Assembly: GCA_031279305.1 (NCBI GenBank)
Contig: JAITIS010000045.1
Span: 1-48,253, forward strand
DNA: 48,253 bases
DNA from: Candidatus Margulisiibacteriota bacterium
GTDB taxonomy: Bacteria > Margulisbacteria > Termititenacia > Termititenacales > Termititenacaceae
Direction: 5' to 3'
Every line of letters begins with the position of its first letter. The first letter of the stretch is position 1. The notes beneath the pieces are model-generated. The model was not told where the DNA came from and did no database searches. It saw only the letters and a list, made by a program, of their open reading frames with translations. This document shows positions 7,136-14,867 of this stretch, piece by piece. Position numbers and translations under genes: made by a program.

Positions 7136-9421
7136 ATGCAGACTACAATAGTAGGCTATCCGCGTCTTGGCGCGCAGAGGGAGTTGAAAAAATATACTGA
7201 GCGGTATTTTCGCGGGGAAATAACGCAGGCTGAGCTGCTGGGTTCCGCGGAAAAATTAAAAGAAGCGCAGTGGCTGCGGCAGCGGGAAAAAGGCTTGGAT
7301 ATTTCTCCAGTCAATGATTTTTCTTTTTACGATAATATGCTGGATACGGCTTGGTTATTGAATATAACCCCGGAACGCTACCAAAGACTAGACTTGCCGG
7401 CGCTGGACGTTTATTTTGCTATGGCCAGAGGTTATCAGCGGGACGGACAGGATGTGCGGGCTTTGAAAATGCGCAAATGGTTTAACACCAATTATCATTA
7501 TTTAGTTCCGGAAATTGAAACCGGCGTTAAACCTGAAATTCAGCCGGATAAATTATTTCAGGAATGTGCGGCGGCGGAAAAACTGGGGCTGTCTTATCGT
7601 CCGGCGCTGATCGGCCCTTATACTTTTTTGCGGCTTAGCCTCAATAAATCCGGTAAAAGTCTGGCTGTTCTGGCCGCTGAACTGGCCGCGGCTTACGGCG
7701 CGGTGTTTTCCAGTCTGGCTGCCTATCGCTGTGAGTATATTCAGCTGGATGAACCGGCTCTGGCTCTGGATTTGACTGCGGAGGACGCGGCCCTTTTTGA
7801 GCGGATTTATCTGCCGCTGCTGGCAGACAAACACGGTAAAAAAATTCTTTTGCAGACTTATTTCGGCGATATACGGGACATATACGCTAAAGTTAGACTT
7901 CTGGATTTTGACGCTATCGGGCTGGATCTAGTCGAAGGCGGACGCAATTTGGAGCTGCTGGAGCAATATGGTTTTCCCGGCGCTCAAAAACTGTATGCCG
8001 GATTGATCAGCGGTAAAAATATCTGGCTGAATGATTATCAAAAAAGTCTGGCGGTTATAGGCAGGCTGGCTAAAACTGTCGCGCGGGAACAGCTGGTGCT
8101 GACCACGTCGTGTTCCCTGCTGCACGTACCGTATTCTGTGCGCTATGAACATAAACTGGCGGAAAAATATAAAGAGCAGCTGGCTTTTGCGGAAGAAAAA
8201 TTAGAAGAACTACGCATTCTGAAAACTCTGGCGAAAAATCCCGATGCAGAGATACTGCGGCGCAATCAGGAAATCATACTGGCCAGACAGAATGATCCGG
8301 ATTTTCTAAACGCCGGAGTCAGAGAGCAGGCGCGGCAGGCCGCCGCGGAGATTGTCCGCCGGCCCGGATTTGCCGGGCGCCAGATTAAACAGCAAGGTGT
8401 ACTAAATCTGCCTCTCCTGCCCGCAACCACGATCGGTTCTTTTCCGCAGACGCCGGAGGTGCGCGGCTGGCGCAGAGACTATAAACAGGGACGGCTGTCC
8501 GCGGCGGAATATAAAGACCGCATTAAGGATAAAATAAAAACGCTCATTGCCCTGCAGGAAGAACTTGATCTGGACGTGCTGGTGCACGGCGAGTACGAAC
8601 GCAATGATATGGTGGAATATTTCGGCGAGCATTTGCAGGGTTTTATTTTTACCGAAAACGGCTGGGTGCAATCTTACGGCACCAGAGGGGTAAAGCCACC
8701 GCTTATTTTTGGCGATGTGGCGCGTCCGGAGTCTTTTACCGTGGAATGGATAAAATACGCCCAGTCTCTAACCGCCAAACCGGTCAAAGGCATGCTGACC
8801 GGCCCCGTCACTATTCTTAATTGGTCTTTTCCCAGAGAGGATATTCCGTTATCCCAGATTGCTTATCAGATCGCTCTGGCCATACAAGCCGAAGTGCTGG
8901 ACTTAGAAAAAAACGGCATAAAAATTATCCAGATCGATGAAGCCGCTTTGCGGGAAAAACTGCCCCTGCGCCGGGCGGACTGGCAGGATTATTTGGATTG
9001 GGCGATCAAAGCCTTTCGGCTGACGCATTATCTGGTGAAACCGGAAACCCAGATTCATACGCATATGTGTTACAGTGAATTTGAGGACATCATCGAGGCG
9101 CTCAAGGCGCTGGACGCTGATGTGCTGACCGTCGAAGCGGCCCGCTCCGATTTGACTTTGCTGGCCAGTCTGGTTGATTACGGCGGATATGTCGGGCCGG
9201 GTATTTATGACATTCATTCGCCGCGGGTGCCCTCGGTTGATGAACTGGTTAGTATTTTGGAAAAAATGTGCTCCAAATTGGACGCCGCGAAACTCTGGGT
9301 AAACCCGGACTGCGGGCTGAAGACCAGAACAGAAAACGAGGCGATTGCCAGCCTGCGCAATATGACGGCGGCCGCTGCCCGGATGCGGGAAAAGGTTTAC
9401 CATTTGGCCAAAAGCAAGTAA
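7136..9421 (+). CDS. metE: Cobalamin-independent methionine synthase MetE
   Basis: A 761-residue full-length MetE, which methylates homocysteine from 5-methyltetrahydropteroyltriglutamate. The N-terminal half opens TTIVGYPRLGAQRELKK. The C-terminal catalytic barrel holds the zinc ligands H643 and C645 (HTHMCYSEF), E667 (TVEAARS) and C726 (NPDCGLKTR), all in place. The start is fixed by AGGAGG 4 bases before the ATG. The leader contains a cobalamin riboswitch, so expression should fall when B12 is available. This implies that the cell can also use B12, through a MetH or uptake system elsewhere. purA follows after 36 bases on the same strand. Confidence 0.97.
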   Translation: MQTTIVGYPRLGAQRELKKYTERYFRGEITQAELLGSAEKLKEAQWLRQREKGLDISPVNDFSFYDNMLDTAWLLNITPERYQRLDLPALDVYFAMARGYQRDGQDVRALKMRKWFNTNYHYLVPEIETGVKPEIQPDKLFQECAAAEKLGLSYRPALIGPYTFLRLSLNKSGKSLAVLAAELAAAYGAVFSSLAAYRCEYIQLDEPALALDLTAEDAALFERIYLPLLADKHGKKILLQTYFGDIRDIYAKVRLLDFDAIGLDLVEGGRNLELLEQYGFPGAQKLYAGLISGKNIWLNDYQKSLAVIGRLAKTVAREQLVLTTSCSLLHVPYSVRYEHKLAEKYKEQLAFAEEKLEELRILKTLAKNPDAEILRRNQEIILARQNDPDFLNAGVREQARQAAAEIVRRPGFAGRQIKQQGVLNLPLLPATTIGSFPQTPEVRGWRRDYKQGRLSAAEYKDRIKDKIKTLIALQEELDLDVLVHGEYERNDMVEYFGEHLQGFIFTENGWVQSYGTRGVKPPLIFGDVARPESFTVEWIKYAQSLTAKPVKGMLTGPVTILNWSFPREDIPLSQIAYQIALAIQAEVLDLEKNGIKIIQIDEAALREKLPLRRADWQDYLDWAIKAFRLTHYLVKPETQIHTHMCYSEFEDIIEALKALDADVLTVEAARSDLTLLASLVDYGGYVGPGIYDIHSPRVPSVDELVSILEKMCSKLDAAKLWVNPDCGLKTRTENEAIASLRNMTAAAARMREKVYHLAKSK

Positions 9422-9457
9422 AATAACCCGTATTTTGAGTGTTTGGAGCGGAAAATT

Positions 9458-10648
9458 ATGACAGCGCGGGTGATAGTCGGCACGCAGTGGGGCGATGAAG
9501 GCAAAGGCAAGATTACAGATATTCTGGCGGAGAATGCCGATATAGTCGTGCGTTATCAGGGCGGCAACAATGCTGGCCATACAGTTATTGCCAGAAGCGA
9601 GGTTTTCAAGCTGCATTTGATACCTTCAGGCATTCTTTTTCCAGATACAGTCTGTGTCATTGGCAACGGCGTGGTCGTCGATCCAGAAGCGCTGCTCGCG
9701 GAAATAAATATGCTGCGCGGCCGCGGCGTAAAAATCACGCCGGACAATCTCAAAATCTCCTCGGCGGCGCATATCATACTGGCCGCGTATAAAACTAAAG
9801 ATTTGCAGCAGGAAGCCGGCCGGGAGAAAAAAATTGGCACCACCGGCCGCGGCATCGGTCCGGCTTATACGGCCAAAATCGACCGCTCCGGCATCCGTAT
9901 GGAAGTTTTTCTGCGCGCTGAACCGCCGGCGGAATTGCGGAAATTTCAGGCGGAGTTAAAGCCGTATATTATCGACAGTATAAAATATCTCGATGAAGCT
10001 CTGACGCGGGGTAAAAATATTTTATTGGAGGGAGCGCAGGGCACAATGCTCGACGTCGATCACGGGACATATCCTTTTGTTACCTCGTCCAATCCGACAG
10101 CCGGCGGCGCCTGCACCGGTTCCGGTATCGGCCCGACGAAAATCGACGAGGTCTGGGGCGTGGTCAAAGCTTATTCGACCAGAGTGGGCGAAGGGCCTTT
10201 TCCCACGGAGCTGTTTGATAAAGACGGTGAATATTTGCGCGCGGCAGGCGGTGAGTATGGCACGACTACCGGGCGCGCGCGGCGCTGCGGCTGGTTCGAT
10301 GCCGTGGTGGTCAAACACGCTGTCCGGGTCAATGGCCTGACCGATCTGGTGATCACCAAGCTGGATGTGCTGGATAAACTACCCCGGATAAAAATCTGTG
10401 CCGCCTATGAAATAGACGGCAGGACAATCACGGATTTGCCCACGGATCTGGAACTTTTCACCAAAGCCAGACCGGTTTACACAGAATTGGACGGCTGGCA
10501 AAAGAACACGACCGGCTGCCGCTCTTTTTCCGATCTGCCGGCCGGAGCCTTAAAATATATTGCTAAACTTCAGGATTTGCTTGATGTCAAAATTACGTTG
10601 GTCTCGACAGGACCAGACCGCGTTCAGGCGATGCGCCGGGATATTTAG
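9458..10648 (+). CDS. purA: Adenylosuccinate synthetase PurA (short form)
   Basis: PurA joins IMP and aspartate with GTP, the first committed step to AMP. The motif VGTQWGDEGKGKI (residues 7-19), GGNNAGHTV, TTGRGIGPAY, EGAQGTMLD, GTTTGRARRCGW and STGPDR all match. The ATG at 9458 is chosen because homology starts at once and a GGAG lies about 10 bases upstream. An in-frame TTG at 9443 would add five residues. At 396 residues it is shorter than the usual 425-435. Most of the loss lies between GIRMEVF and the helix before EGAQGT, where the segment is roughly half the normal length, so part of the capping region is missing. Catalytic residues are retained. Confidence 0.95.
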   Translation: MTARVIVGTQWGDEGKGKITDILAENADIVVRYQGGNNAGHTVIARSEVFKLHLIPSGILFPDTVCVIGNGVVVDPEALLAEINMLRGRGVKITPDNLKISSAAHIILAAYKTKDLQQEAGREKKIGTTGRGIGPAYTAKIDRSGIRMEVFLRAEPPAELRKFQAELKPYIIDSIKYLDEALTRGKNILLEGAQGTMLDVDHGTYPFVTSSNPTAGGACTGSGIGPTKIDEVWGVVKAYSTRVGEGPFPTELFDKDGEYLRAAGGEYGTTTGRARRCGWFDAVVVKHAVRVNGLTDLVITKLDVLDKLPRIKICAAYEIDGRTITDLPTDLELFTKARPVYTELDGWQKNTTGCRSFSDLPAGALKYIAKLQDLLDVKITLVSTGPDRVQAMRRDI

Positions 10649-12007
10649 TTACCAGCGGCGGGGCTTGGGTTTCGGCCAGATATTTTCCAGCTCTTCCCAG
10701 TTGAACCGGCGGGTCAGATACATCACTAGCGCTACGACTATAAAAGCGGAGATAGAACCGATCAGCAGAGCGTAAGATTCAGCGTTGAGCACCGCATAAA
10801 GGAAAATATACATAATAGCCACAACTATGCCCATATACCAGTTTTTCCGCCAGTCCGGCAGCAGAGATCGGACATAAAGCGTCAGGGTAATAGTCACCGC
10901 CAGAGCCGAAGCAAAATACGCGGCAAAAAAATTGATCTGTTCCGAAAGAGACAGCAACAGCAAATAGAAAATAATATTTTCAATGCCGGCGAGCACATAG
11001 GAAACCGGATGAATATGTTTTTTGGCGAAAATCTCTAACAGGAACAGCGTAAAAAACGGCGCCGCCAAGAAAAGCACCGCGTATTTAACCGCGCGGGTAT
11101 TGATAGCGTAGGTATCCAGCACCCGCAGAAAATTCACGCCGAATAAAGAATCGTCAAAAACAGCGGTGTATCCTTCCCGCCAGAAAAGCGGAATATTCCG
11201 GCTGAGGTAACTGATATCCCACTGCGCGGTAAATCCTTTGTCTGTGATATGGGATTTATTCGGCAGAAACGAGCCCTGAAACGAAGGAGAGCGCCAGTCA
11301 GCGGTGATGTCTATATGATTGTCCTGTCCAATCGGCAGGATTTCCATTAGCTGGCCGCCCTGAATGGCAATGCTGATGGCAAAATCCGCTTTTTGATTGG
11401 TAAAATTAGGTATTTTGGCGTAAATGCCCGAACTGCCGCGCCGGAACAATTTATTATTCAGGCTGCCAGGCTGAAAGAAAAGCTCCTGATAATTAAACCT
11501 AGCGGTGTTTATTTTGCGTATGCCTTTTTGTCCAGACAGCGAGATGACCAGCGCCGCTTGATTGAAAAAAAGCCGCTCGTTGGGTTCCAGCGCGGCCAGC
11601 GCCATTGCCGGAGCGAAATTGCCGGTCAAGGTCATCTCGCCGTAAAACAACGGCACGGCAAAAATACCGCGCTTGCGCACCTCGGTCTTAAAGTCCGCGC
11701 TGATCCCCAGTTTTTGCGGCGCGATGGCCAGCGTGATCGGCGTGTGTTTGATCTCGACTTTTTCGCCTTCTTTTTCAGTCTTGACGCGCGCTTCGGTGGT
11801 GCGCACTCCCGGTATAACAATAATCGGACCGGCGGCGCTCAACTGTTTACCCCAAGCTTCCATTATATTGGCTTCTGCTTCTTTGGCGGTGTTGCCGCGC
11901 TCATAGACCAGCCCCCGAATCATAGAGGCGGGTATCTGAAGCAGGATGATTAAAAATACCAGCAGGCCAAACTTAAAAGTATAGGTATGGTGAAAATATT
12001 TAGCCAT
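10649..12007 (-). CDS. creD: CreD-family inner membrane protein
   Basis: About 452 residues from the preferred ATG at 12007 (MAKYFHHTYTFKFGLLVFLI). It has one N-terminal membrane helix, a large extracytoplasmic domain (about 35-305), and five or six helices at the C-terminus, the layout of CreD (colicin tolerance / envelope integrity protein). SYLSRNIPLFWREG and the NFLRVLDTYAINTRAVKYA run before the helices fit the family. The biochemical role of CreD is not established. An upstream in-frame start at 12055 would overlap ispH and looks unlikely. TATAAT at 12021-12026 lies 13 bases before the ATG. It is the last gene of the minus-strand run and abuts the purA stop directly. Confidence 0.82.
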   Translation of the reverse strand: MAKYFHHTYTFKFGLLVFLIILLQIPASMIRGLVYERGNTAKEAEANIMEAWGKQLSAAGPIIVIPGVRTTEARVKTEKEGEKVEIKHTPITLAIAPQKLGISADFKTEVRKRGIFAVPLFYGEMTLTGNFAPAMALAALEPNERLFFNQAALVISLSGQKGIRKINTARFNYQELFFQPGSLNNKLFRRGSSGIYAKIPNFTNQKADFAISIAIQGGQLMEILPIGQDNHIDITADWRSPSFQGSFLPNKSHITDKGFTAQWDISYLSRNIPLFWREGYTAVFDDSLFGVNFLRVLDTYAINTRAVKYAVLFLAAPFFTLFLLEIFAKKHIHPVSYVLAGIENIIFYLLLLSLSEQINFFAAYFASALAVTITLTLYVRSLLPDWRKNWYMGIVVAIMYIFLYAVLNAESYALLIGSISAFIVVALVMYLTRRFNWEELENIWPKPKPRRW

Positions 12008-12021
12008 AGTATATAGATGGA

Positions 12022-12867
12022 TTATAACATAGCGTTTTGTAAAAAAGCCAAGCATTCCCGCACCAGATATTCCGGCGCGGAAGCTCCCGCCGTAAGTCCG
12101 ACTTTGCTGTACTGTTTTATCTCCGCCGGCAGTTCCCGGTAATTGTCCACCAGATAAGCCGGACGTCCCTGCGCCTCAACCACTTCTTTCAAACGCGCGG
12201 AGTTAGAGCTGTTGCGCGAGCCGATGATAACCACCGCTTCGGTTTTGGCCGCGATATTGCGCGCTGCCTCCTGTCTGGCCGCGGTCGCATAACAAATATC
12301 TTTCTGCGCCGGTTCGATCAATCCGGGGAAAATCTTTTTTATTTGCGCGATCAAGCCGGCGGTTTCCGTAATATTCAGCGTGGTTTGGGTCAGCGCCGCG
12401 TACTGTTTTTTGTCTCTGGGGATGAGCGGAATATCCGCGCTGTTCTCAATAATCGTAATGTTTTGCGGAGCTTCGCCGTAGACCCCGGCGGCTTCCTCGT
12501 GTTTGTGGTGGCCGATATAAATAATATATACTCCGTGTTTGGTAAATCCCAGCGCTTCCCGGTGCACTTTCTTAACCAGCGGACAGGTCGCGTCGATGAT
12601 TTGCAGATTGCGTTCCGCGGCCTGACGGCGGATATCCGGAGCGACGCCGTGCGCGCTGAAAACAATATGGCCGCCATTCGGAACGGCTTTTAAGTCTTTG
12701 ACAAAAACGACGCCTTTGTCCTGATAATTTTTAATGATCGTTTTGTTGTGGACAATCTCGTTCAAAACGGACAGCTTTAGCTTTTTGGCCAGCGCCTCGT
12801 CCAGCAGGTTCAGCGCATTCTGCACCCCGTTGCAAAATCCGCGTGGTTCGCTCAAAAAAACCTGCAT
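12022..12867 (-). CDS. ispH: 4-hydroxy-3-methylbut-2-enyl diphosphate reductase IspH
   Basis: A 281-residue IspH (LytB), the last enzyme of the MEP isoprenoid pathway, yielding IPP and DMAPP. The three iron-sulfur cysteines are visible in EPRGFCNGVQ, DATCPLVKKVH and KDICYATAARQEA. The histidine segments EIVHNK and VFSAHGVAPD and the NSSNSARL motif also match. The start is the ATG at 12867, 11 bases downstream of the outer-membrane protein gene, with no Shine-Dalgarno sequence. It probably belongs to an operon with that gene and with creD (14-base gap). Its presence shows that the organism makes isoprenoids by the MEP route. Confidence 0.96.
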   Translation of the reverse strand: MQVFLSEPRGFCNGVQNALNLLDEALAKKLKLSVLNEIVHNKTIIKNYQDKGVVFVKDLKAVPNGGHIVFSAHGVAPDIRRQAAERNLQIIDATCPLVKKVHREALGFTKHGVYIIYIGHHKHEEAAGVYGEAPQNITIIENSADIPLIPRDKKQYAALTQTTLNITETAGLIAQIKKIFPGLIEPAQKDICYATAARQEAARNIAAKTEAVVIIGSRNSSNSARLKEVVEAQGRPAYLVDNYRELPAEIKQYSKVGLTAGASAPEYLVRECLAFLQNAML

Positions 12868-12878
12868 TTTATACGCTT

Positions 12879-14075
12879 CTAAAAAACAAAACTGCTGTGC
12901 AGGACGTAGTAAGACTGTGGCTGGCGGCCTACTTCGTCACCCAGCTCCTCCGTGTAATAAACTAGGCCGGCGCGGTACCAGCCCAGATTGAAATTAAAGC
13001 CCAGCGTGGGATAACCTTGATTTAGCCCCATCCGCCAGCCGCACAGCCCGTAGTTTTGCTCCAAGCCGAAATGCAGTCTTTTGTACAGCGAGTTGTCCGG
13101 ATGAATGATATCCCAATCCGCGGCGTACACCGCGTCGGGCAGAATATAATGCAGAAACGCCAACCAGCCTTGCTTAAAAGGCGAAGCCTGCACAGCCAGA
13201 CCGGCGGTCATAGTCAGTGGAATCTGCTGGGTATAAGGGTATTCTTCCTGAAGTTTTTCAGAGTTAATATTGTCATAAGAAATGCCGTTTAAGCGGGTGA
13301 ATAAATTATGCGCCACAATGCCAATCTTGGTCGCGCCTAAAAAAGTCTCCGCCTCGCCCAGTACTCCAATATCCAGTCCCACGCCGCTGCCCGCGCGGAC
13401 ATTTAATCCACTGGGTGAATCTTCGTCTAATAAATCGATCGCTTCTACTTCCAGCGTCTCACCGCCGTCTTCGGCATTGTAAAGCGCGTAACGATTTATT
13501 TTTTTGAGAGTGAAACCGATCTGAAGATTGCGCAGGAAAAAATCCTCTGGATTGGCAACATAATTAGCCAGATCGACTTCATCCGCCCAAGTCAGCGAGG
13601 GAAACACCAGATCAAAATAACCGGAGGCCTCAAAACGCGGCGAGAGGCGGTTCAAAACTTTGGAGTCGAGCTGTCCGCCGGCGTAGGCTCCGATGGCCAA
13701 AGCTCCGATTTCCTCCGCGTCGAATACTATCCCGCTGGACCAATTGCCGCCCAGTCCCAGCGCGGTCGGAATTATCCGGCGGTAGGCTTCCACAGCGCTT
13801 TCCTTCTCCTCGCCCTCATTTAATTTGCGCAAAGCGCCCGGAGTTTCTGCGCCGTAATAAATGCTGTTGGGGAAAATAATAAACGGCGGCAGGGTAAGCG
13901 AGTGTTTTATTTTTACGGCGTGCGCGGGATTGTAGAAATAGGAATCTTCTTTATTGACCACGGCGCTGCCGGCCCCGCCCATAGCCATTCGCGCCGGGCT
14001 GCAATGCACCGCCGGCCGGGCGGCAGTGCTGCCTATCGTGCATAACATAAACAAAACCATTAAAAACTTTTTCAT
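12879..14075 (-). CDS. Outer-membrane beta-barrel protein (TraF/PorV-like)
   Basis: A 398-residue protein with a signal peptide (KKFLMVLFMLCTIGSTAARP, residues 2-21). The next part, CSPARMAMGGAGSAVVN then YFYNPAHAV, is the usual opening of the TraF_2 / PorV / FadL-like barrel families, in which a small N-terminal plug precedes 14 or so strands. Alternating strands rich in Tyr and Gly continue to the C-terminus, which ends in aromatic VLHSSFVF, a typical outer-membrane insertion signal. Its cargo is unknown. It is evidence for an outer membrane in this organism. It follows the lipoprotein gene after 14 bases and precedes ispH. Confidence 0.75.
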   Translation of the reverse strand: MKKFLMVLFMLCTIGSTAARPAVHCSPARMAMGGAGSAVVNKEDSYFYNPAHAVKIKHSLTLPPFIIFPNSIYYGAETPGALRKLNEGEEKESAVEAYRRIIPTALGLGGNWSSGIVFDAEEIGALAIGAYAGGQLDSKVLNRLSPRFEASGYFDLVFPSLTWADEVDLANYVANPEDFFLRNLQIGFTLKKINRYALYNAEDGGETLEVEAIDLLDEDSPSGLNVRAGSGVGLDIGVLGEAETFLGATKIGIVAHNLFTRLNGISYDNINSEKLQEEYPYTQQIPLTMTAGLAVQASPFKQGWLAFLHYILPDAVYAADWDIIHPDNSLYKRLHFGLEQNYGLCGWRMGLNQGYPTLGFNFNLGWYRAGLVYYTEELGDEVGRQPQSYYVLHSSFVF

Positions 14076-14089
14076 AGATTATTTTCTCT

Positions 14090-14830
14090 TTACAAGCCAA
14101 AAATTGCCTGCACAATGCCCCAAGTGGTGGCCGGACTTATGCCTCCGGCTACGGTTATTGCATAATTTACATCTGTCATAGTTTTCTGCATCTCCCGAAA
14201 TGCTTTGGTGAGATCTTTGTTATTGGTGGCCAGCGCCAGCAATTCGCCGGCGCGGTTCACATAACGTATTGCTTCAGTGACATTGTCGCTGCCGCCGCAG
14301 ACGGCTTTATATTCGCTGGAAACATCATCCAAAATATTGAGGCTGGCGATCACAGCCTGCAGGCCGTCATCGCTGGGATCAAATGCCTGTTTGAGATTGG
14401 CGGTATGCGCGGCCAGCACAGCCAGCGCGCCGATCAGCTGATCAGACTTGTTATCCGGGGTTATGTTCAGAAAAATATCTCCAGCTTCGATGATCAGTCC
14501 GGTATTATTTTTGCGATGCATTAGCTTATCTAGTCTGATGATCGCGTTGTCCGGCAGAGTGTCGTCATCTAACGCCTCCAAGATAGAAGCCAAATCAAGA
14601 TCCGCTTTGCCTAGCAAAGCCTCGGCATAGATAATCCGGCCTTCCACGCTCCGGTCATCTTTGACCAGAGACAGCGCCTTGTCATATTTAGCTTCGTCGA
14701 GCGCTTGTCTAGCCGCTTCCGTGTTGCTGATATTCGGTTTGGGCGTAGCCCATTGCAGCGCATTGGTCTGACCACAGCCAGACAGACTAAGAGTCAAAAA
14801 TGCCAGCAAAAATAAAAAAATTTTTTTCAT
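14090..14830 (-). CDS. Lipoprotein of unknown function
   Basis: About 246 residues from the ATG at 14830, giving MKKIFLFLLAFLTLSLSGCG, a clear lipoprotein signal with lipobox LSGC. The remaining sequence is helical with repeated acidic and Ala/Leu segments (RQALDEAKYDKALSLVKDD, GRIIYAEALLGKADLD), suggesting TPR-like helical repeats. No family was recognised. An in-frame GTG at 14842 would add four residues before the signal. TATAAT at 14853-14858 lies 4 bases upstream of that GTG, so the transcript would have almost no leader. The outer-membrane protein gene follows on the same strand, so the two may work together at the cell surface. Confidence 0.7.
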   Translation of the reverse strand: MKKIFLFLLAFLTLSLSGCGQTNALQWATPKPNISNTEAARQALDEAKYDKALSLVKDDRSVEGRIIYAEALLGKADLDLASILEALDDDTLPDNAIIRLDKLMHRKNNTGLIIEAGDIFLNITPDNKSDQLIGALAVLAAHTANLKQAFDPSDDGLQAVIASLNILDDVSSEYKAVCGGSDNVTEAIRYVNRAGELLALATNNKDLTKAFREMQKTMTDVNYAITVAGGISPATTWGIVQAIFGL

Positions 14831-14867
14831 TGACGCAGCCACTCAAATTATACAATAACCTCTACTT

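Noticed and set aside
6946..7200. 84-codon plus-strand frame before metE
   Set aside because: It runs through the cobalamin riboswitch and into metE in another frame; the RNA element explains the region.
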